Positions 28,492-40,178 of a stretch of 64,000 bases of DNA are shown piece by piece. The stretch's first letter is position 1; each line of letters starts with the position of its first letter. The translations under genes and the position numbers were made by a program. Source of the stretch: Oleiphilaceae bacterium (lineage in GTDB: Bacteria; Pseudomonadota; Gammaproteobacteria; Pseudomonadales; Oleiphilaceae); NCBI GenBank assembly GCA_022447365.1, contig JAKVBL010000003.1, positions 620,001-684,000 of the forward strand. The letters are read 5' to 3'. A model generated the notes under the pieces. It saw nothing but the letters and a program-made list of their open reading frames with translations. It ran no database searches and was not told where the DNA came from.

Positions 28492-28624
28492 CAAAGTAGC
28501 TATAAGTTTTACGAAAGTAAGCGGAAGAAAGATATATTTTTGCTTTAATCGGCCTTATAATTCCGCGGCAAATTTTTAACAGCTCATATTAGAGCGCTAA
28601 TACATAATTTATGGGGATAATATC

Positions 28625-29053
28625 ATGGCGGTAGAACGCACCTTATCAATCGTTAAGCCAGACGCAGTTGCTAAAAACGTAATCGGCAAAATCTACGATC
28701 GTTTCGAATCAAACGGTTTGCAAATCGTTGCTGCAAAAATGGTTCAACTTTCTCAAGAGAAAGCTGAAGGTTTCTACGCTGAGCATAAAGAGCGTCCTTT
28801 CTTTGGTGACTTGGTGGCGTTCATGACTTCTGGTCCTGTATGTGTACAAGTTCTTGAAGGCGAAGGTGCGGTTCTTAAAAATCGTGAGTTGATGGGCGCA
28901 ACAAACCCACAAGAAGCTGACGCTGGTACTATCCGTGCAGATTTCGCTTCTTCAATCGATGCAAACGCTGTTCACGGTTCAGACTCTACTGAATCAGCAG
29001 CGCGTGAAGTTGCTTACTTCTTTGCTGATGAAGAAATCTGTCCTCGCGGCTAA
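28625..29053 (+). CDS. ndk: Nucleoside diphosphate kinase
   Basis: 142 residues, the normal size. It transfers the gamma phosphate between nucleoside tri- and diphosphates through phosphohistidine His117 in N-A-V-H-G-S-D. The N-terminal T-L-S-I-V-K-P-D-A signature is present. A GGGGATA ribosome site precedes the ATG. In relatives it sits between the isc cluster and rlmN, and that position is kept here. Confidence 0.97.
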   Translation: MAVERTLSIVKPDAVAKNVIGKIYDRFESNGLQIVAAKMVQLSQEKAEGFYAEHKERPFFGDLVAFMTSGPVCVQVLEGEGAVLKNRELMGATNPQEADAGTIRADFASSIDANAVHGSDSTESAAREVAYFFADEEICPRG

Positions 29054-29071
29054 TTTCTTTTTCGCAGGTAG

Positions 29072-29107
29072 ACAAAAGCAGGGCTCTGTTTGGGGTCCTG
29101 CTTTTGT
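29072..29107 (+). terminator. Hairpin after ndk
   Basis: Eleven-base perfect arms (29072-29082 and 29097-29107) around a 14-base loop. The 3' arm ends in four Ts; no further U-tract. Probable terminator or attenuating stem before rlmN. Confidence 0.6.
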
Positions 29108-29140
29108 GCGTATTAGGACATCGTATTTTAGGTGACAAAC

Positions 29141-30259
29141 ATGACTGAAGTGACAAGCACTCCGCGTAAAAATTTACTTGGAATGCCAAAAGCTAAATTA
29201 GAGGCATTTTTTGCTGAAATTGGTGAGAAGCCGTTTCGAGCCAAGCAGGTCATGCAATGGATTCATCAATATGGTGTGTCAGATTTTGATGAAATGACTA
29301 ATATTTCCAAAAGCTTACGAACTAAACTTAAGGAAATTTGCGAAATTACGCCGCCCGAGGTAACTTACCAAAACATTTCTGCTGACGGAACGCGCAAATG
29401 GGTTATGCGTATGCCTGGTGGTAGCAGTATAGAAACTGTTTTGATTCCTGAGGGTAATCGCGGAACGTTATGTGTTTCATCTCAGATTGGATGTGCGTTG
29501 GACTGCAGTTTTTGCTCAACTGGCAAGCAAGGCTTTAACCGAAACTTAAGTACTGAAGAAATTGTGGGGCAGATTTTCAATGCGATTGCCTCATTCGAAG
29601 GGATTGATCGAAACAAAGAGCGTCCAGTTACAAATGTTGTGTTCATGGGTATGGGCGAGCCACTTCTAAATTTCGATAACGTCATGGATGCCGTAAATCT
29701 AATGATGGACGATCTTGCTTATGGGATTTCTAAGCGGCGTCTTACGGTGAGTACTGCGGGTGTAGTGCCTGCGATTGATAAAATGAGCGAAGTGACGGAT
29801 GCAAGTATCGCGATCTCCTTGCATGCGCCAAATGATGAGTTACGAAATGAATTGGTACCTGTAAATAAAAAGTACCCAATTGACGTGCTAATGACCTCGG
29901 TAAAGAATTACCTGAGTGGATTGCCAGACAAGCGTAAAGCGACCATAGAATACACATTGCTCGCTGGCGTGAATGATCGTAAAGAGCATGCCCAACAGTT
30001 AATTGAAGTATTGAAAGGTTTGCCTTGTAAAATCAATTTGATCCCATTTAACCCGTTTCCGCATAGCGGGTATAAAAAGCCAAGCAATAACGAGGTGCGT
30101 CGTTTTCAAGAGTGGCTGACAGAGGGTGGGTACATCACGACAGTTAGAACAACTCGTGGTGACGATATAGATGCTGCGTGTGGCCAATTAGTCGGGCGCG
30201 TTGATGATCGTACTAAGCGCAGCGAACGATACATAAATATGAGACAAGTGAACGAGTAA
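29141..30259 (+). CDS. rlmN: 23S rRNA/tRNA adenine-C2 methyltransferase RlmN
   Basis: About 372 residues from the ATG at 29141, with TTAGGTG 8 bases upstream; a GTG at 29132 is the alternative start. A radical-SAM enzyme that methylates A2503 of 23S rRNA and A37 of some tRNAs. The [4Fe-4S] motif is C-A-L-D-C-S-F-C (Cys118, 122, 125). The C-terminal D-A-A-C-G-Q-L holds the resolving cysteine. It heads the rlmN-pilW-rodZ-ispG-hisS run. Confidence 0.96.
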   Translation: MTEVTSTPRKNLLGMPKAKLEAFFAEIGEKPFRAKQVMQWIHQYGVSDFDEMTNISKSLRTKLKEICEITPPEVTYQNISADGTRKWVMRMPGGSSIETVLIPEGNRGTLCVSSQIGCALDCSFCSTGKQGFNRNLSTEEIVGQIFNAIASFEGIDRNKERPVTNVVFMGMGEPLLNFDNVMDAVNLMMDDLAYGISKRRLTVSTAGVVPAIDKMSEVTDASIAISLHAPNDELRNELVPVNKKYPIDVLMTSVKNYLSGLPDKRKATIEYTLLAGVNDRKEHAQQLIEVLKGLPCKINLIPFNPFPHSGYKKPSNNEVRRFQEWLTEGGYITTVRTTRGDDIDAACGQLVGRVDDRTKRSERYINMRQVNE

Positions 30260-30267
30260 ATTTAACT

Positions 30268-31047
30268 ATGATGAGCCGTATTATAATAATTCTCGGTTTA
30301 ACAGTTTTGTTGGCTGCATGTGTGACGACAAATGATAGCTCCTTGTCTCGCAACGCAGATCCTGAGGTTGCACTTGAACGCTACGTTAATCTTGGCTTTG
30401 AGTACATCAAACGAGAAGACTTTACGCGGGCGAAGAAACATCTAAATAGAGCTTTAGAAATTGATGATGATAATGCGCCGGCTAATAGTGCTCTTGGCCT
30501 TATTTATTCTCGTCAGGGCGATAAAGAAATCGCCGAAAAAATGTTCAAGAAGGCAGTTGCAGCGGATTCAACGTATACGCGCGGCCGCACTTACTATGCA
30601 GCGTATTTATTTACGGAAGGACGTTTTGAGACAGCGCTGGAGCAATTTTTAATCGCGGCGGAAGATACTACATTCCCTTCTAGAAGTCAGTTGTATACCA
30701 ATATCGCTTTGTGTCAGATTCGCCTCGATAATCCTGATGCAGCAATCTTAGCTTACGAGCGCGCTTTGCAGCTTGATCGATTTAACTCGAACGCATTAGC
30801 TGGAATGACAGAGTTATTGCTCACCAAGAACGACTTTAAACGTGCGCAGTTTTACTACAATCGACTTGTGAATCAAATTGCACAACAGGCGTTGACTCAC
30901 TCGGCTCAGACCTTGTGGCAAGGCGTACGTATTGCCAAACATTTTAATGCTGTAAAGCAGGCCGAAAGTCTAGCTGCACTTTTGCGTGAGTTATATCCAG
31001 ACTCACAAGAATATAAAAACTACCTAAGTCTATATTTCGGTAAATAA
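30268..31047 (+). CDS. pilW: Type IV pilus biogenesis lipoprotein PilW (PilF)
   Basis: 259 residues. A lipoprotein signal with lipobox L-A-A-C (Cys17) is followed by tetratricopeptide repeats through about residue 190; the A-x-x-x-L-N-R-A-L-E-I-D-D-x-N-A motif is typical. It is the outer-membrane pilotin that assembles the PilQ secretin. The name differs by organism (PilF in P. aeruginosa). It lies between rlmN and rodZ, the conserved position. With pilZ it supports a type IV pilus in this organism. Confidence 0.9.
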   Translation: MMSRIIIILGLTVLLAACVTTNDSSLSRNADPEVALERYVNLGFEYIKREDFTRAKKHLNRALEIDDDNAPANSALGLIYSRQGDKEIAEKMFKKAVAADSTYTRGRTYYAAYLFTEGRFETALEQFLIAAEDTTFPSRSQLYTNIALCQIRLDNPDAAILAYERALQLDRFNSNALAGMTELLLTKNDFKRAQFYYNRLVNQIAQQALTHSAQTLWQGVRIAKHFNAVKQAESLAALLRELYPDSQEYKNYLSLYFGK

Positions 31048-31049
31048 GC

Positions 31050-31976
31050 ATGAGTGAACAAGAAAAAGTCCAAGAAATTACTCATCCCGGACCTATTCTC
31101 AGGGCGGCAAGAGACGAACTTCGTTTGTCGATCGATGAGGTGGCAAGTCAGCTTCACTTGCGTCCAAGTGTTGTCGCAATGATCGAATCCGAAAATTATC
31201 ATGATTTTTCCAGCGATGTCTTTTTGAAAGGGTATTTTCGATCTTACTGTCGTTTAGTTGGTTTGCATGAAGAGCGCATGGTGGAATTGCTTGAAAGACA
31301 GCTCACAGTCATCGTGGAAGAAAAGAGGCAGCTAGACAAGCAGCAAGCTGACGAAAAGCTCAAAGCAAAACGTATTCATTTGATGAAATTGACTGGTGTT
31401 GCAGGGTCGATTGTGGTGGTTTGCGCTTTACTGGTCTGGACCTTGATTGGTAGTGAGAATGAGCATGAGCTTGAACAGCGTTCAGATAGTTCGTTGGAAC
31501 GTCCAGGGGCGGTTGTTGAACCCCCGGCAGCGCCGGAGGAAGTGGCGGAAGAGAATGATTCAGTAGAGCTTGTGTTAGTTGATGAGAAACAGTCCGCTGC
31601 TGAAACCTTAGGCGAAACGTCTGCAGTAACTGATGTAGCTATTCAATCATCGAATCTAGATGCAGAAGATCAGTCTTCTGAAAGTCAGCCTGTGGATGAA
31701 GTTTCAGCGCTTTCAAATCAAGATCAACCTCAAGTCAGAGGGACAATTTCAATCACTTTTACAGGTGACTGTTGGTTTGAAATATATGATGACCAAGATA
31801 ATCGTATCAGCGCTGATTTGATGCGTGATGGTCGTAAGTTTGACTATGAATTTTCAACGGCACTTCGCGTTGTTCTTGGCGATGCAAGTGTTGCGCAAGT
31901 GTTCGTAAACGATGTCCAGTACGATATTTCGTCCTATGTCAGCACAACTGGACGCGCAGAATTTACTGTAGAGTAG
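31050..31976 (+). CDS. rodZ: Cytoskeletal protein RodZ
   Basis: 308 residues. An N-terminal Cro-type helix-turn-helix (about 14-80, with [11 protein letters not shown] and the F-L-K-G-Y-F-R-S-Y block) binds MreB. One membrane span lies near 115-132. A long acidic, low-complexity periplasmic linker (about 140-230) follows, then a C-terminal DUF4115 beta domain beginning near T-F-T-G-D-C-W. It links MreB to the envelope for rod shape. It starts 3 bases after pilW and ends 5 bases before ispG. Confidence 0.92.
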   Translation: MSEQEKVQEITHPGPILRAARDELRLSIDEVASQLHLRPSVVAMIESENYHDFSSDVFLKGYFRSYCRLVGLHEERMVELLERQLTVIVEEKRQLDKQQADEKLKAKRIHLMKLTGVAGSIVVVCALLVWTLIGSENEHELEQRSDSSLERPGAVVEPPAAPEEVAEENDSVELVLVDEKQSAAETLGETSAVTDVAIQSSNLDAEDQSSESQPVDEVSALSNQDQPQVRGTISITFTGDCWFEIYDDQDNRISADLMRDGRKFDYEFSTALRVVLGDASVAQVFVNDVQYDISSYVSTTGRAEFTVE

Positions 31977-31980
31977 AGTT

Positions 31981-33093
31981 ATGAAGTTTGAGTCGCCGAT
32001 AAAGCGAAGAGTTTCCCGTCAAATTATGGTGGGTGATGTGCCTGTGGGCGGAGATGCTCCGATTGCAGTGCAAAGTATGACGAATACTGAGACCACCGAC
32101 GTCCAAACGACGCTCGGGCAAATTCAAGAATTAGCCGATGCGGGGGCGGACATTGTTCGGGTATCAGTCCCAACGATGGATGCCGCCGAGTCATTTAAGT
32201 TAATCAAGCAAGGCTCGCCAGTACCTTTAGTTGCAGATATTCATTTTGATTACAAAATTGCACTTAAAGTTGCTGAATATGGGGTCGATTGTTTACGTAT
32301 CAATCCCGGAAATATCGGTAAAGAAGAACGTATTCGTGAGGTCATTGCGAGTGCTAAAGACCACGGGATTCCAATCCGAATTGGTGTGAATGCAGGGTCG
32401 CTAGAGAAAGACTTGCAGAAGAAGTACGGCGAGCCAACGCCTGCTGCGCTTGTTGAGTCTGCGATGCGTCATGTCGAGATTTTGCAGAGACATAATTTCG
32501 ATAACTTCAAGCTGAGTTTAAAAGCGTCTGATGTGTTCATGACGGTTGCAGCATATAGAGAAATCGCTCGATTGATTGATCAGCCATTGCACTTGGGTAT
32601 TACAGAAGCGGGCGGTTTTAGGGCTGGAGCGGTTAAGTCTGCAGTTGGTCTTGGCATGCTTTTAATGGATGGTATTGGCGATACGCTTCGTGTTTCGCTG
32701 GCAGCAAATCCTGTTGAAGAAGTCAAAGTCGGTTATGACATTCTTAAGTCTTTAAAGCTTCGTTCAAAAGGTATCAATTTTATTGCTTGCCCTAGTTGCT
32801 CGCGACAAAACTTCGATGTCGTTAAGACAATGAATGAGCTTGAAACACGTCTCGAAGATATTTCAACGCCGCTCGATGTTGCCATTATTGGATGTGTTGT
32901 TAACGGTCCTGGTGAAGCTAAAGAAGTAGATCTTGGGTTAACTGGTGGATCTCCGAACAATCTCGTTTATGTCGATGGCAAACCAGATCATAAGCTTTCA
33001 AATGATGACTTGGTTGATCAGTTAGAAAAACGTATCCGTGCGCAAGCTGAAGCTAAGCAGGCGCAAGAAGAAAATGTTATTGCGAAAGCTTAG
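31981..33093 (+). CDS. ispG: 4-hydroxy-3-methylbut-2-enyl diphosphate synthase
   Basis: 370 residues. The [4Fe-4S] enzyme of the MEP isoprenoid pathway, converting MEcPP to HMBPP. The cluster cysteines are C-P-S-C near residue 270 and C-V-V-N-G-P-G-E near 305. The N-terminal [10 protein letters not shown] and the A-D-I-H-F-D block are present. The enzyme depends on Fe-S assembly although the nearby isc locus is reduced. Confidence 0.96.
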   Translation: MKFESPIKRRVSRQIMVGDVPVGGDAPIAVQSMTNTETTDVQTTLGQIQELADAGADIVRVSVPTMDAAESFKLIKQGSPVPLVADIHFDYKIALKVAEYGVDCLRINPGNIGKEERIREVIASAKDHGIPIRIGVNAGSLEKDLQKKYGEPTPAALVESAMRHVEILQRHNFDNFKLSLKASDVFMTVAAYREIARLIDQPLHLGITEAGGFRAGAVKSAVGLGMLLMDGIGDTLRVSLAANPVEEVKVGYDILKSLKLRSKGINFIACPSCSRQNFDVVKTMNELETRLEDISTPLDVAIIGCVVNGPGEAKEVDLGLTGGSPNNLVYVDGKPDHKLSNDDLVDQLEKRIRAQAEAKQAQEENVIAKA

Positions 33094-33120
33094 TTTCGCG
33101 TTTTAATAAAAGGTTTATTT

Positions 33121-34386
33121 GTGGCAAAGATTCAAGCTATCCGTGGAATGAATGATTTACTTCCCGGCCAATCGTCAAAATGGCAATACCTCGAAAATAT
33201 CGTCTCTGACTTATTGAGTAAGCATGGCTATCAAGAGATTCGTATGCCGATTGTCGAGCAAACCGAGTTGTTTAAACGCTCGATTGGTGAGGTCACGGAT
33301 ATCGTTGAAAAGGAAATGTATACCTTTGAAGACCGCAATGGCGATAGCCTGACTTTGCGTCCGGAGGGCACGGCGTGTTGTGTTCGTGCAGCGGAGCAAC
33401 ACGGCTTGCTTTTTAATCAAACGCAGCGCTTGTGGTATCAGGGACCTATGTTCCGTCACGAACGTCCTCAAAAAGGTCGTTATCGCCAGTTTCATCAGAT
33501 TGGTGTTGAGTGTTTTGGGTTTGAAGGTCCAGATATCGACGCAGAACTTATTGCGTTGACAGATCAATTATGGAAAAAACTAGGAATCCGTGACTCGGTA
33601 GAGCTTCAGATTAACTCCTTAGGTTTGCCCGAAGAGCGTTCGGCATTCAAATCTGCTCTTGTGGTTTATTTATCTGATTTCAAAGACCAGCTTGATGAAG
33701 ATAGTGTTCGCCGTCTTGATACAAATCCATTGAGAATTTTGGATTCAAAGTCTGAGCTGACTCAAAAAATACTTGAGCAGGCGCCTGTTCTCACAGACTT
33801 CTTCGGTGAAGATTCGAAAAAGCACTTTGCAGAATTAACGGCATTTTTGGATGGTTTAGGTATTCGCTATGTAGTGAATCCTAAATTAGTACGTGGCCTA
33901 GATTACTACTCGAATATGGTGTTCGAATGGGTTACCGATGCGCTTGGTGCGCAGGGTACGGTTTGTGCGGGTGGTCGTTATGATGGCTTGGTAAAACAGC
34001 TTGGTGGAAAGGGTTCTCCTGGCGTTGGTTTTGCGATGGGTGTAGAACGTCTTGTTCTTCTGCTCGAAGAGCTTAAGGTATTCCCTGAAGAGCTTGATGT
34101 GGTTGCGGATGTTTATATTGTCGCCGCAGGTGATGGTACTCAAATTAAAGCCTTCGAATTAGCAGGTCACTTGCGATCTAAAGGTGCTCTTCGTGTGTTG
34201 CAAAATATGGGGCAGGGCTCGTTCAAATCTCAAATGAAAAAAGCGGACAAGTCTGGTGCGCGCTATGCGGTTATTCTTGGCAGTAACGAAATTGATACCG
34301 ACACAGCTTTGGTTAAGCCTTTAAAGAGTGATGAAGAACAAAAAAGCGTTGCTCAAAGTGATTTGATTAAATACATCGTTGTTTGA
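33121..34386 (+). CDS. hisS: Histidyl-tRNA synthetase
   Basis: 421 residues from a GTG start. A class II synthetase. Motif 2 and the two histidine-specific motifs L-V-R-G-L-D-Y-Y and A-G-G-R-Y-D-G-L are present. The N-terminal [10 protein letters not shown] is typical. A complete C-terminal anticodon domain follows. It is preceded by ispG and followed by yfgM and bamB as in E. coli. Confidence 0.97.
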   Translation: MAKIQAIRGMNDLLPGQSSKWQYLENIVSDLLSKHGYQEIRMPIVEQTELFKRSIGEVTDIVEKEMYTFEDRNGDSLTLRPEGTACCVRAAEQHGLLFNQTQRLWYQGPMFRHERPQKGRYRQFHQIGVECFGFEGPDIDAELIALTDQLWKKLGIRDSVELQINSLGLPEERSAFKSALVVYLSDFKDQLDEDSVRRLDTNPLRILDSKSELTQKILEQAPVLTDFFGEDSKKHFAELTAFLDGLGIRYVVNPKLVRGLDYYSNMVFEWVTDALGAQGTVCAGGRYDGLVKQLGGKGSPGVGFAMGVERLVLLLEELKVFPEELDVVADVYIVAAGDGTQIKAFELAGHLRSKGALRVLQNMGQGSFKSQMKKADKSGARYAVILGSNEIDTDTALVKPLKSDEEQKSVAQSDLIKYIVV

Positions 34387-34450
34387 ATGCAGTAAACTAC
34401 TGCGCGGCTGATGAGCTGCTAATAAGAAATTGAGTTAAGTGGAGTAATTT

Positions 34451-35104
34451 GTGGACGAGTTTAAGACCGAAGAAGAACAAATCGCAGCGATTAAAAACTG
34501 GTGGAAGAATAACGGTAGTTCTGTGTTGCTAGCCGTTGTTGCTGCTCTTGCAATTGTATTTGGTTATCGTGCATGGCAAAACAACGTAGAGCATGATAAA
34601 GCGACAGCCTCTGCGTTATATCAGCAGTTGGTTAGCATCTCTACCCAGCAAGCAGGCTTAGGCGACGACCAGTCAGCTAGCTTTATTGCGAACGAGCTTA
34701 AAGAGAAATTTACAGATTCTGAATATGCGCGTTTTGCAGCATTGTTCTTGGCGAAACAAGCCGTGACTGCCAAAGATTACGATACCGCGCTTGCAGAACT
34801 TGATTTCGTTTTAGAATCAAATGAAGACCCGCGTACGATCCACATCGTTAATGCACGTAAAGCTCGCATTCTATCAGCGAAAGGTGAGTATGAAGCTGCG
34901 CATGCTTTACTCGATGCATCAGATGAAGCATTCGCCCCTGCATATCTTGAAATTAAGGGCGATATCTACATTCTTCAAGGTGATCGCGAGTCAGCAAAAG
35001 AAAGTTATCTAGCGGCGTTTGATATGGTGAAAGATGCGCCACAACGAGCACCACTTTTAGGTGTCAAATTGTCTGACTTGGGTGTGGACACACAGAGCCT
35101 TTAG
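34451..35104 (+). CDS. yfgM: YfgM-family TPR membrane protein
   Basis: 217 residues from a GTG start. A short cytoplasmic N-terminus with E-E-Q-I-A-A-I-K-N-W-W-K is followed by one membrane span at about 23-41 and periplasmic TPR repeats, the ancillary SecYEG translocon subunit YfgM. It works with PpiD in handing over exported proteins. Its place between hisS and bamB is the standard one. Confidence 0.92.
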   Translation: MDEFKTEEEQIAAIKNWWKNNGSSVLLAVVAALAIVFGYRAWQNNVEHDKATASALYQQLVSISTQQAGLGDDQSASFIANELKEKFTDSEYARFAALFLAKQAVTAKDYDTALAELDFVLESNEDPRTIHIVNARKARILSAKGEYEAAHALLDASDEAFAPAYLEIKGDIYILQGDRESAKESYLAAFDMVKDAPQRAPLLGVKLSDLGVDTQSL

Positions 35105-35112
35105 TCACCTTC

Positions 35113-36276
35113 ATGGATCATAGTATGACAAAGAGACTTATACAGTGTCTTGGCTTGAGCGCGGTTTTTACCGCGCTTTTTGCTTGTAGTTCTGACACTG
35201 GAAACATTCCTACAAAATTAACACGTATTGAAAACCCGATTTCTGTTGATAAAGCGTGGGACGCTGATGCAGGTTCTGGTGATGATGAATTACAACTACA
35301 GCTAGAGCCCTTCGTTAGTGGGCCCAGCGTATTCACAATCGACATAGATGGTGAATTACAATCTCGCTCCACAGAAACTGGTCGTTTAGAGTGGGAAGTA
35401 GATTTAGATCGCAGGGTTAGTGGCGGTGTGTCGGGAGATAGTCGCCAGCTCTATGTGAATACGTTCCAAGGGCAACTTATTGCTTTATCTCGTAGCAATG
35501 GCCAAGAATTGTGGCAAGCGCGATTAAGTTCAGAAGCACTGAGTGTTGTAGCAAGTGACGGGTCTACGGTAGTTGTGCATGCCAGCGATGGGAAGGTATT
35601 TGGGATTAACGCTGATACTGGAGCACAAAGGTGGCGTTATGATAGCGATACGCCAGTTCTTTCTCTGCGCGGCACATCTTCTCCTTTAATTAGCGGTGAC
35701 TCAGTATATGTGGGTCTCGCTAATGGGGCCTTGATCGGTATTGCGATTGATTCGGGTCGTAAGCAATGGTCTGTTAACTTGGGAACACCAAGCGGACGCA
35801 CTGAGCTTGAACGTCTAGTAGATGTCGATGGAACTTTTGTCTTAAGCGGAAGAACACTTTATGCAACCGCTTATCAAGGCGACTTGAAAGCCATCAGTCT
35901 TACTACTGGTGAAACCTTGTGGTCGATGGCCTTATCCTCTTATTCAGGCGTAGGTGTGTCCGAAGATGGGAATACTATTATTTCTGCAGATTCCGACGGA
36001 AGAGTTTTTGCGGTCGAGGCATCGACAGGCAAAGAGCTTTGGGAAACGGAAAAACTCCTATACCGACGTTTAGGTGCTGTTACGACAATTCTAAATTATG
36101 GAGTGGTCGCTGATTTTGAGGGCTATGTTCATTTTCTTGATTTAAGCAATGGCGAACTTGTAGGGCGTGTTCGCCCCGATAGTGATGGCGTATTAGGACG
36201 CATCAAAGTCGTTGAATCCACACTCTACGTCTATACTCGTTCTGGCGATCTGTACACCTACGAATTAAATCTTTAA
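35113..36276 (+). CDS. bamB: Outer-membrane assembly lipoprotein BamB
   Basis: Up to 387 residues. A start at the ATG at 35125 would give a tighter lipoprotein signal (T-K-R-L then lipobox L-F-A-C). The mature protein has repeated PQQ-type beta-propeller blades, with recurrent G-x-x-x-W and A-x-x-x-x-T-G-x-x-x-W motifs. It is a BAM-complex subunit inserting beta-barrel proteins. It lies directly between yfgM and der. Confidence 0.94.
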   Translation: MDHSMTKRLIQCLGLSAVFTALFACSSDTGNIPTKLTRIENPISVDKAWDADAGSGDDELQLQLEPFVSGPSVFTIDIDGELQSRSTETGRLEWEVDLDRRVSGGVSGDSRQLYVNTFQGQLIALSRSNGQELWQARLSSEALSVVASDGSTVVVHASDGKVFGINADTGAQRWRYDSDTPVLSLRGTSSPLISGDSVYVGLANGALIGIAIDSGRKQWSVNLGTPSGRTELERLVDVDGTFVLSGRTLYATAYQGDLKAISLTTGETLWSMALSSYSGVGVSEDGNTIISADSDGRVFAVEASTGKELWETEKLLYRRLGAVTTILNYGVVADFEGYVHFLDLSNGELVGRVRPDSDGVLGRIKVVESTLYVYTRSGDLYTYELNL

Positions 36277-36291
36277 GCGGAATACGATTAA

Positions 36292-37725
36292 ATGGTTCCT
36301 GTAATAGCTCTTGTAGGGCGACCAAATGTTGGGAAATCAACTCTCTTTAACCGGATGACAAAGTCGCGCGATGCGATTGTTGCTGACTATCCGGGGCTGA
36401 CTCGTGACAGAAAATATGGCGAGGGTCACCATGGCGATAAGAAGTATATCGTTATTGATACGGGTGGTTTGACGGGAGACGAAGAAGGCATCGATATGGC
36501 GATGGCCGAACAGTCATATCTTGCGATTGAAGAAGCGGATTTGGTTCTGTTTGTTGTATCAGCAAGAGACGGCTTAACGCCCGCCGATGAGATCATTGCG
36601 AAGTCGATACGACAGTCAGGTAAGCCGTGCGAACTTGTCGTAAATAAAGTTGATGGGTTGAGTCAAGACGCAGTGGAAGCTGATTTTTATAAGCTTGGTA
36701 TAGGAACCCATCACTTAACTGCAGCCTCACAAAATCGTGGAATCACGTCTTTGACTAGTGAGATTATCGATAACTTTCCAGAAGCTGATGAGGTGGAAGA
36801 CCAAGAGCCTCATGGTTGTAGTATCGGAATCATTGGTCGTCCTAACGTTGGTAAATCAACCTTGGTGAATCGCTTACTGGGGGAAGAACGTGTCGTTGTT
36901 TTCGATATGCCTGGTACAACGCGAGACAGCGTTTATATTCCTTACGAACGTAGAGAGAAGCCCTACACCATAATCGATACTGCAGGTGTTCGTCGCCGAA
37001 AAAATGTAAAAGAGACGGTTGAGAAGTTTTCAATTGTAAAAACACTGCAGGCGATCGCTGACTCCAACGTAGTGGTATTAGTGATCGATGCTCGTGAGGG
37101 AGTTGTTGAGCAAGATCTTCACCTACTTGGCTTTGCAATGGATGCTGGACGCGCGATTGTTATTGCTGTCAATAAATGGGACGGCATGACTGGTGAAGAA
37201 AAAGACGCTGTAAAAAATGAGCTCTCTCGCCGATTAGTCTTTATGGATTATGCAAATACACACTTTATTTCTGCGAAGCACGGAAGTGGTGTGGGTGACA
37301 TGTATAAGTCTATAGATCAGGCATACAAGTCAGCATTTGCTAAATGGCCAACAAAACGACTGACAGAACTGCTTCAAGATGCAGTAAGCGATCATCAGCC
37401 ACCTGTTGTTCGTGGACGTAGAATCAAATTGCGTTTCGCGCACCAAGGCGGTTCAAACCCACCTGTTATTGTTGTTCATGGTTCTAAAACCGATGACTTG
37501 CCAGATAGCTACAAGCGATACTTGGAAAATACGTTCAGAAAAGTATTGAAAGTAAAAGGTACGCCGATTCGTTTTGATTTTAAATCGAGCGAGAATCCGT
37601 TTGCGAATCCTACTAATAAGTTATCGGCAAAAGATAAAGTCAAAGCGAATCGCAAGAATGAAGCGAAGGCGTTTGAAAGTCGCCGCTCTAAGAAAAATCG
37701 ACGAGGTTCGAAGGGTAAACGATGA
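36292..37725 (+). CDS. der: Ribosome biogenesis GTPase Der (EngA)
   Basis: 477 residues with tandem GTPase domains. Each has [10 protein letters not shown] (near residues 8 and 182), D-T-A/G-G switch motifs and N-K-V-D/N-K-W-D specificity motifs. A KH-like domain and a Lys/Arg-rich tail follow. It is needed for 50S subunit maturation. The stop overlaps the next gene by 4 bases (ATGA). Confidence 0.97.
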   Translation: MVPVIALVGRPNVGKSTLFNRMTKSRDAIVADYPGLTRDRKYGEGHHGDKKYIVIDTGGLTGDEEGIDMAMAEQSYLAIEEADLVLFVVSARDGLTPADEIIAKSIRQSGKPCELVVNKVDGLSQDAVEADFYKLGIGTHHLTAASQNRGITSLTSEIIDNFPEADEVEDQEPHGCSIGIIGRPNVGKSTLVNRLLGEERVVVFDMPGTTRDSVYIPYERREKPYTIIDTAGVRRRKNVKETVEKFSIVKTLQAIADSNVVVLVIDAREGVVEQDLHLLGFAMDAGRAIVIAVNKWDGMTGEEKDAVKNELSRRLVFMDYANTHFISAKHGSGVGDMYKSIDQAYKSAFAKWPTKRLTELLQDAVSDHQPPVVRGRRIKLRFAHQGGSNPPVIVVHGSKTDDLPDSYKRYLENTFRKVLKVKGTPIRFDFKSSENPFANPTNKLSAKDKVKANRKNEAKAFESRRSKKNRRGSKGKR

Positions 37726-38213
37726 CGAAAATAGCATTAGTTACAACCGGCGGTACGATAGATAAAGATTACTTTGATGCGCTTAGCGATTATAAAGTTG
37801 TTGAGTCAATCATCCCGGAATTGTTGGCCCGTATTGGGTCTGGCGTTGAAGTTGAACAGCATGAGATTTGTCGCAAAGATAGTTTAGAGTTAACGGACGA
37901 CGACCGCGCGGCGCTGAAGGCGTGCATAGAAAGTCTTGAATGTGACAAAGTGCTTGTGACACATGGTACAGACACGATGGTCGACAGTGCTCAGGCGCTT
38001 GGTGATATGCCTGGAAAAACGATTGTTTTTACGGGAGCTATGCGTCCAGCACGTTTTCTTGATAGCGATGGTCTCTTTAACGTTGGTGTGGCGTTAGGTG
38101 CGCTACAAAGCAAGGAAAGCGGTATTTTCATCGCAATGACGGGCCAAGTATTTACGCCTGATGCGGTGAAAAAGAATCGCGCAGCGCAACGTTTTGAAAG
38201 TACGAGTGAATAA
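37722..38213 (+). CDS. Single-domain L-asparaginase-like protein
   Basis: 163 residues, about half a normal type I/II asparaginase (around 330). It keeps the N-terminal domain with T-T-G-G-T-I-D near residues 8-14, the V-T-H-G-T-D-T-M motif near 79-86, and the T-G-A-M-R-P block. These supply the catalytic Thr residues, Lys being less clear. The C-terminal domain is missing in full, with no remnant downstream, so this is a known short form, not a fresh break. Its start overlaps der by 4 bases and its end overlaps the CWC gene. Activity is uncertain. Confidence 0.8.
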   Translation: MTKIALVTTGGTIDKDYFDALSDYKVVESIIPELLARIGSGVEVEQHEICRKDSLELTDDDRAALKACIESLECDKVLVTHGTDTMVDSAQALGDMPGKTIVFTGAMRPARFLDSDGLFNVGVALGALQSKESGIFIAMTGQVFTPDAVKKNRAAQRFESTSE

Positions 38214-38442
38214 TAAAGCTGTTTGCCCGTCTTGCGGCAACGAAAACAAATGCGGTATGGCTGCGCTGGACGCGGAATCGAATCTTTCGCAAGTGAGATG
38301 TTGGTGCCTACCTGAAGGTGGTTTTGATTTGGATTCAGTGAACGCTGAGTCAGTGTCGGGTGCTCAGCACTTGTCTTGTTATTGCAACCAGTGCTTAAAA
38401 GATAAGAAAGTTGTTGAAGGCAATAGTGTAATCACCGAATAA
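38206..38442 (+). CDS. Cysteine-rich CWC family protein
   Basis: About 78 residues from the GTG at 38206, which overlaps the end of the asparaginase-like gene; a TTG at 38194 is also possible. The family motif is clear: C-P-S-C-G near the start, C-G-M-A, then C-W-C, and two later Cys pairs (S-C-Y-C-N-Q-C). This arrangement suggests metal binding. The function of the family is unknown. Coupling to the asparaginase-like gene suggests joint expression. Confidence 0.8.
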   Translation: MNNKAVCPSCGNENKCGMAALDAESNLSQVRCWCLPEGGFDLDSVNAESVSGAQHLSCYCNQCLKDKKVVEGNSVITE

Positions 38443-38486
38443 GGTCGGTACACTGCGTCTACAATCAAGAAGGGAGGTTCAGGGAA

Positions 38487-38858
38487 ATGAAAGTGCTTAT
38501 TGGCGTTGCCATAGCAGGCGCAGTTGGCGCACTATTACGTTTCGGTGTCACTCTTCTTGTCGGCCAGCGTTTTTTCCCTTGGGCGACTCTTTCCGTCAAT
38601 GTGGTTGGGTCGTTTTTGATGGGAGTCGCTTATGTTGCGATTGTCGAAAAAGCTATTATTCACCCAGACTTGAAACCTGTCATTATGGCGGGAGGCCTTG
38701 GTGCTTTCACGACCTTTTCCGCGTTCTCTCTAGAGGTGTGGGCTTTCATTGAGAAAGGTGCGCTTTCGTATGCGCTACTTTATATTTTTAGTTCAGTGTT
38801 GTTGTCTATTACGGCACTGTGGTTGGGTATTGTAATTAGTCGTTACTGCCTCGCATAA
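38487..38858 (+). CDS. crcB: Fluoride ion channel CrcB (Fluc)
   Basis: 123 residues with four membrane spans. It has the F-G-V-T-L-type start, N-V-V-G-S-F-L-M-G, and G-G-L-G-A-F-T-T-F-S-A-F, the Fluc pore signature. It exports fluoride as a dual-topology dimer. An AGGGAGG ribosome site precedes the ATG. The 44-base upstream gap is too short for a fluoride riboswitch. The crcB-serS-cysG order is that of Pseudomonas. Confidence 0.93.
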   Translation: MKVLIGVAIAGAVGALLRFGVTLLVGQRFFPWATLSVNVVGSFLMGVAYVAIVEKAIIHPDLKPVIMAGGLGAFTTFSAFSLEVWAFIEKGALSYALLYIFSSVLLSITALWLGIVISRYCLA

Positions 38859-38886
38859 AGAATTGAACAAAATTAAACGAAGTTGA

Positions 38887-40167
<1,281 letters not shown>

Positions 40168-40178
40168 GAGACGCTCTT

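Noticed and set aside
38443..38486. Fluoride riboswitch before crcB
   Set aside because: The gap is 44 bases and lacks the conserved crcB-motif pseudoknot elements.
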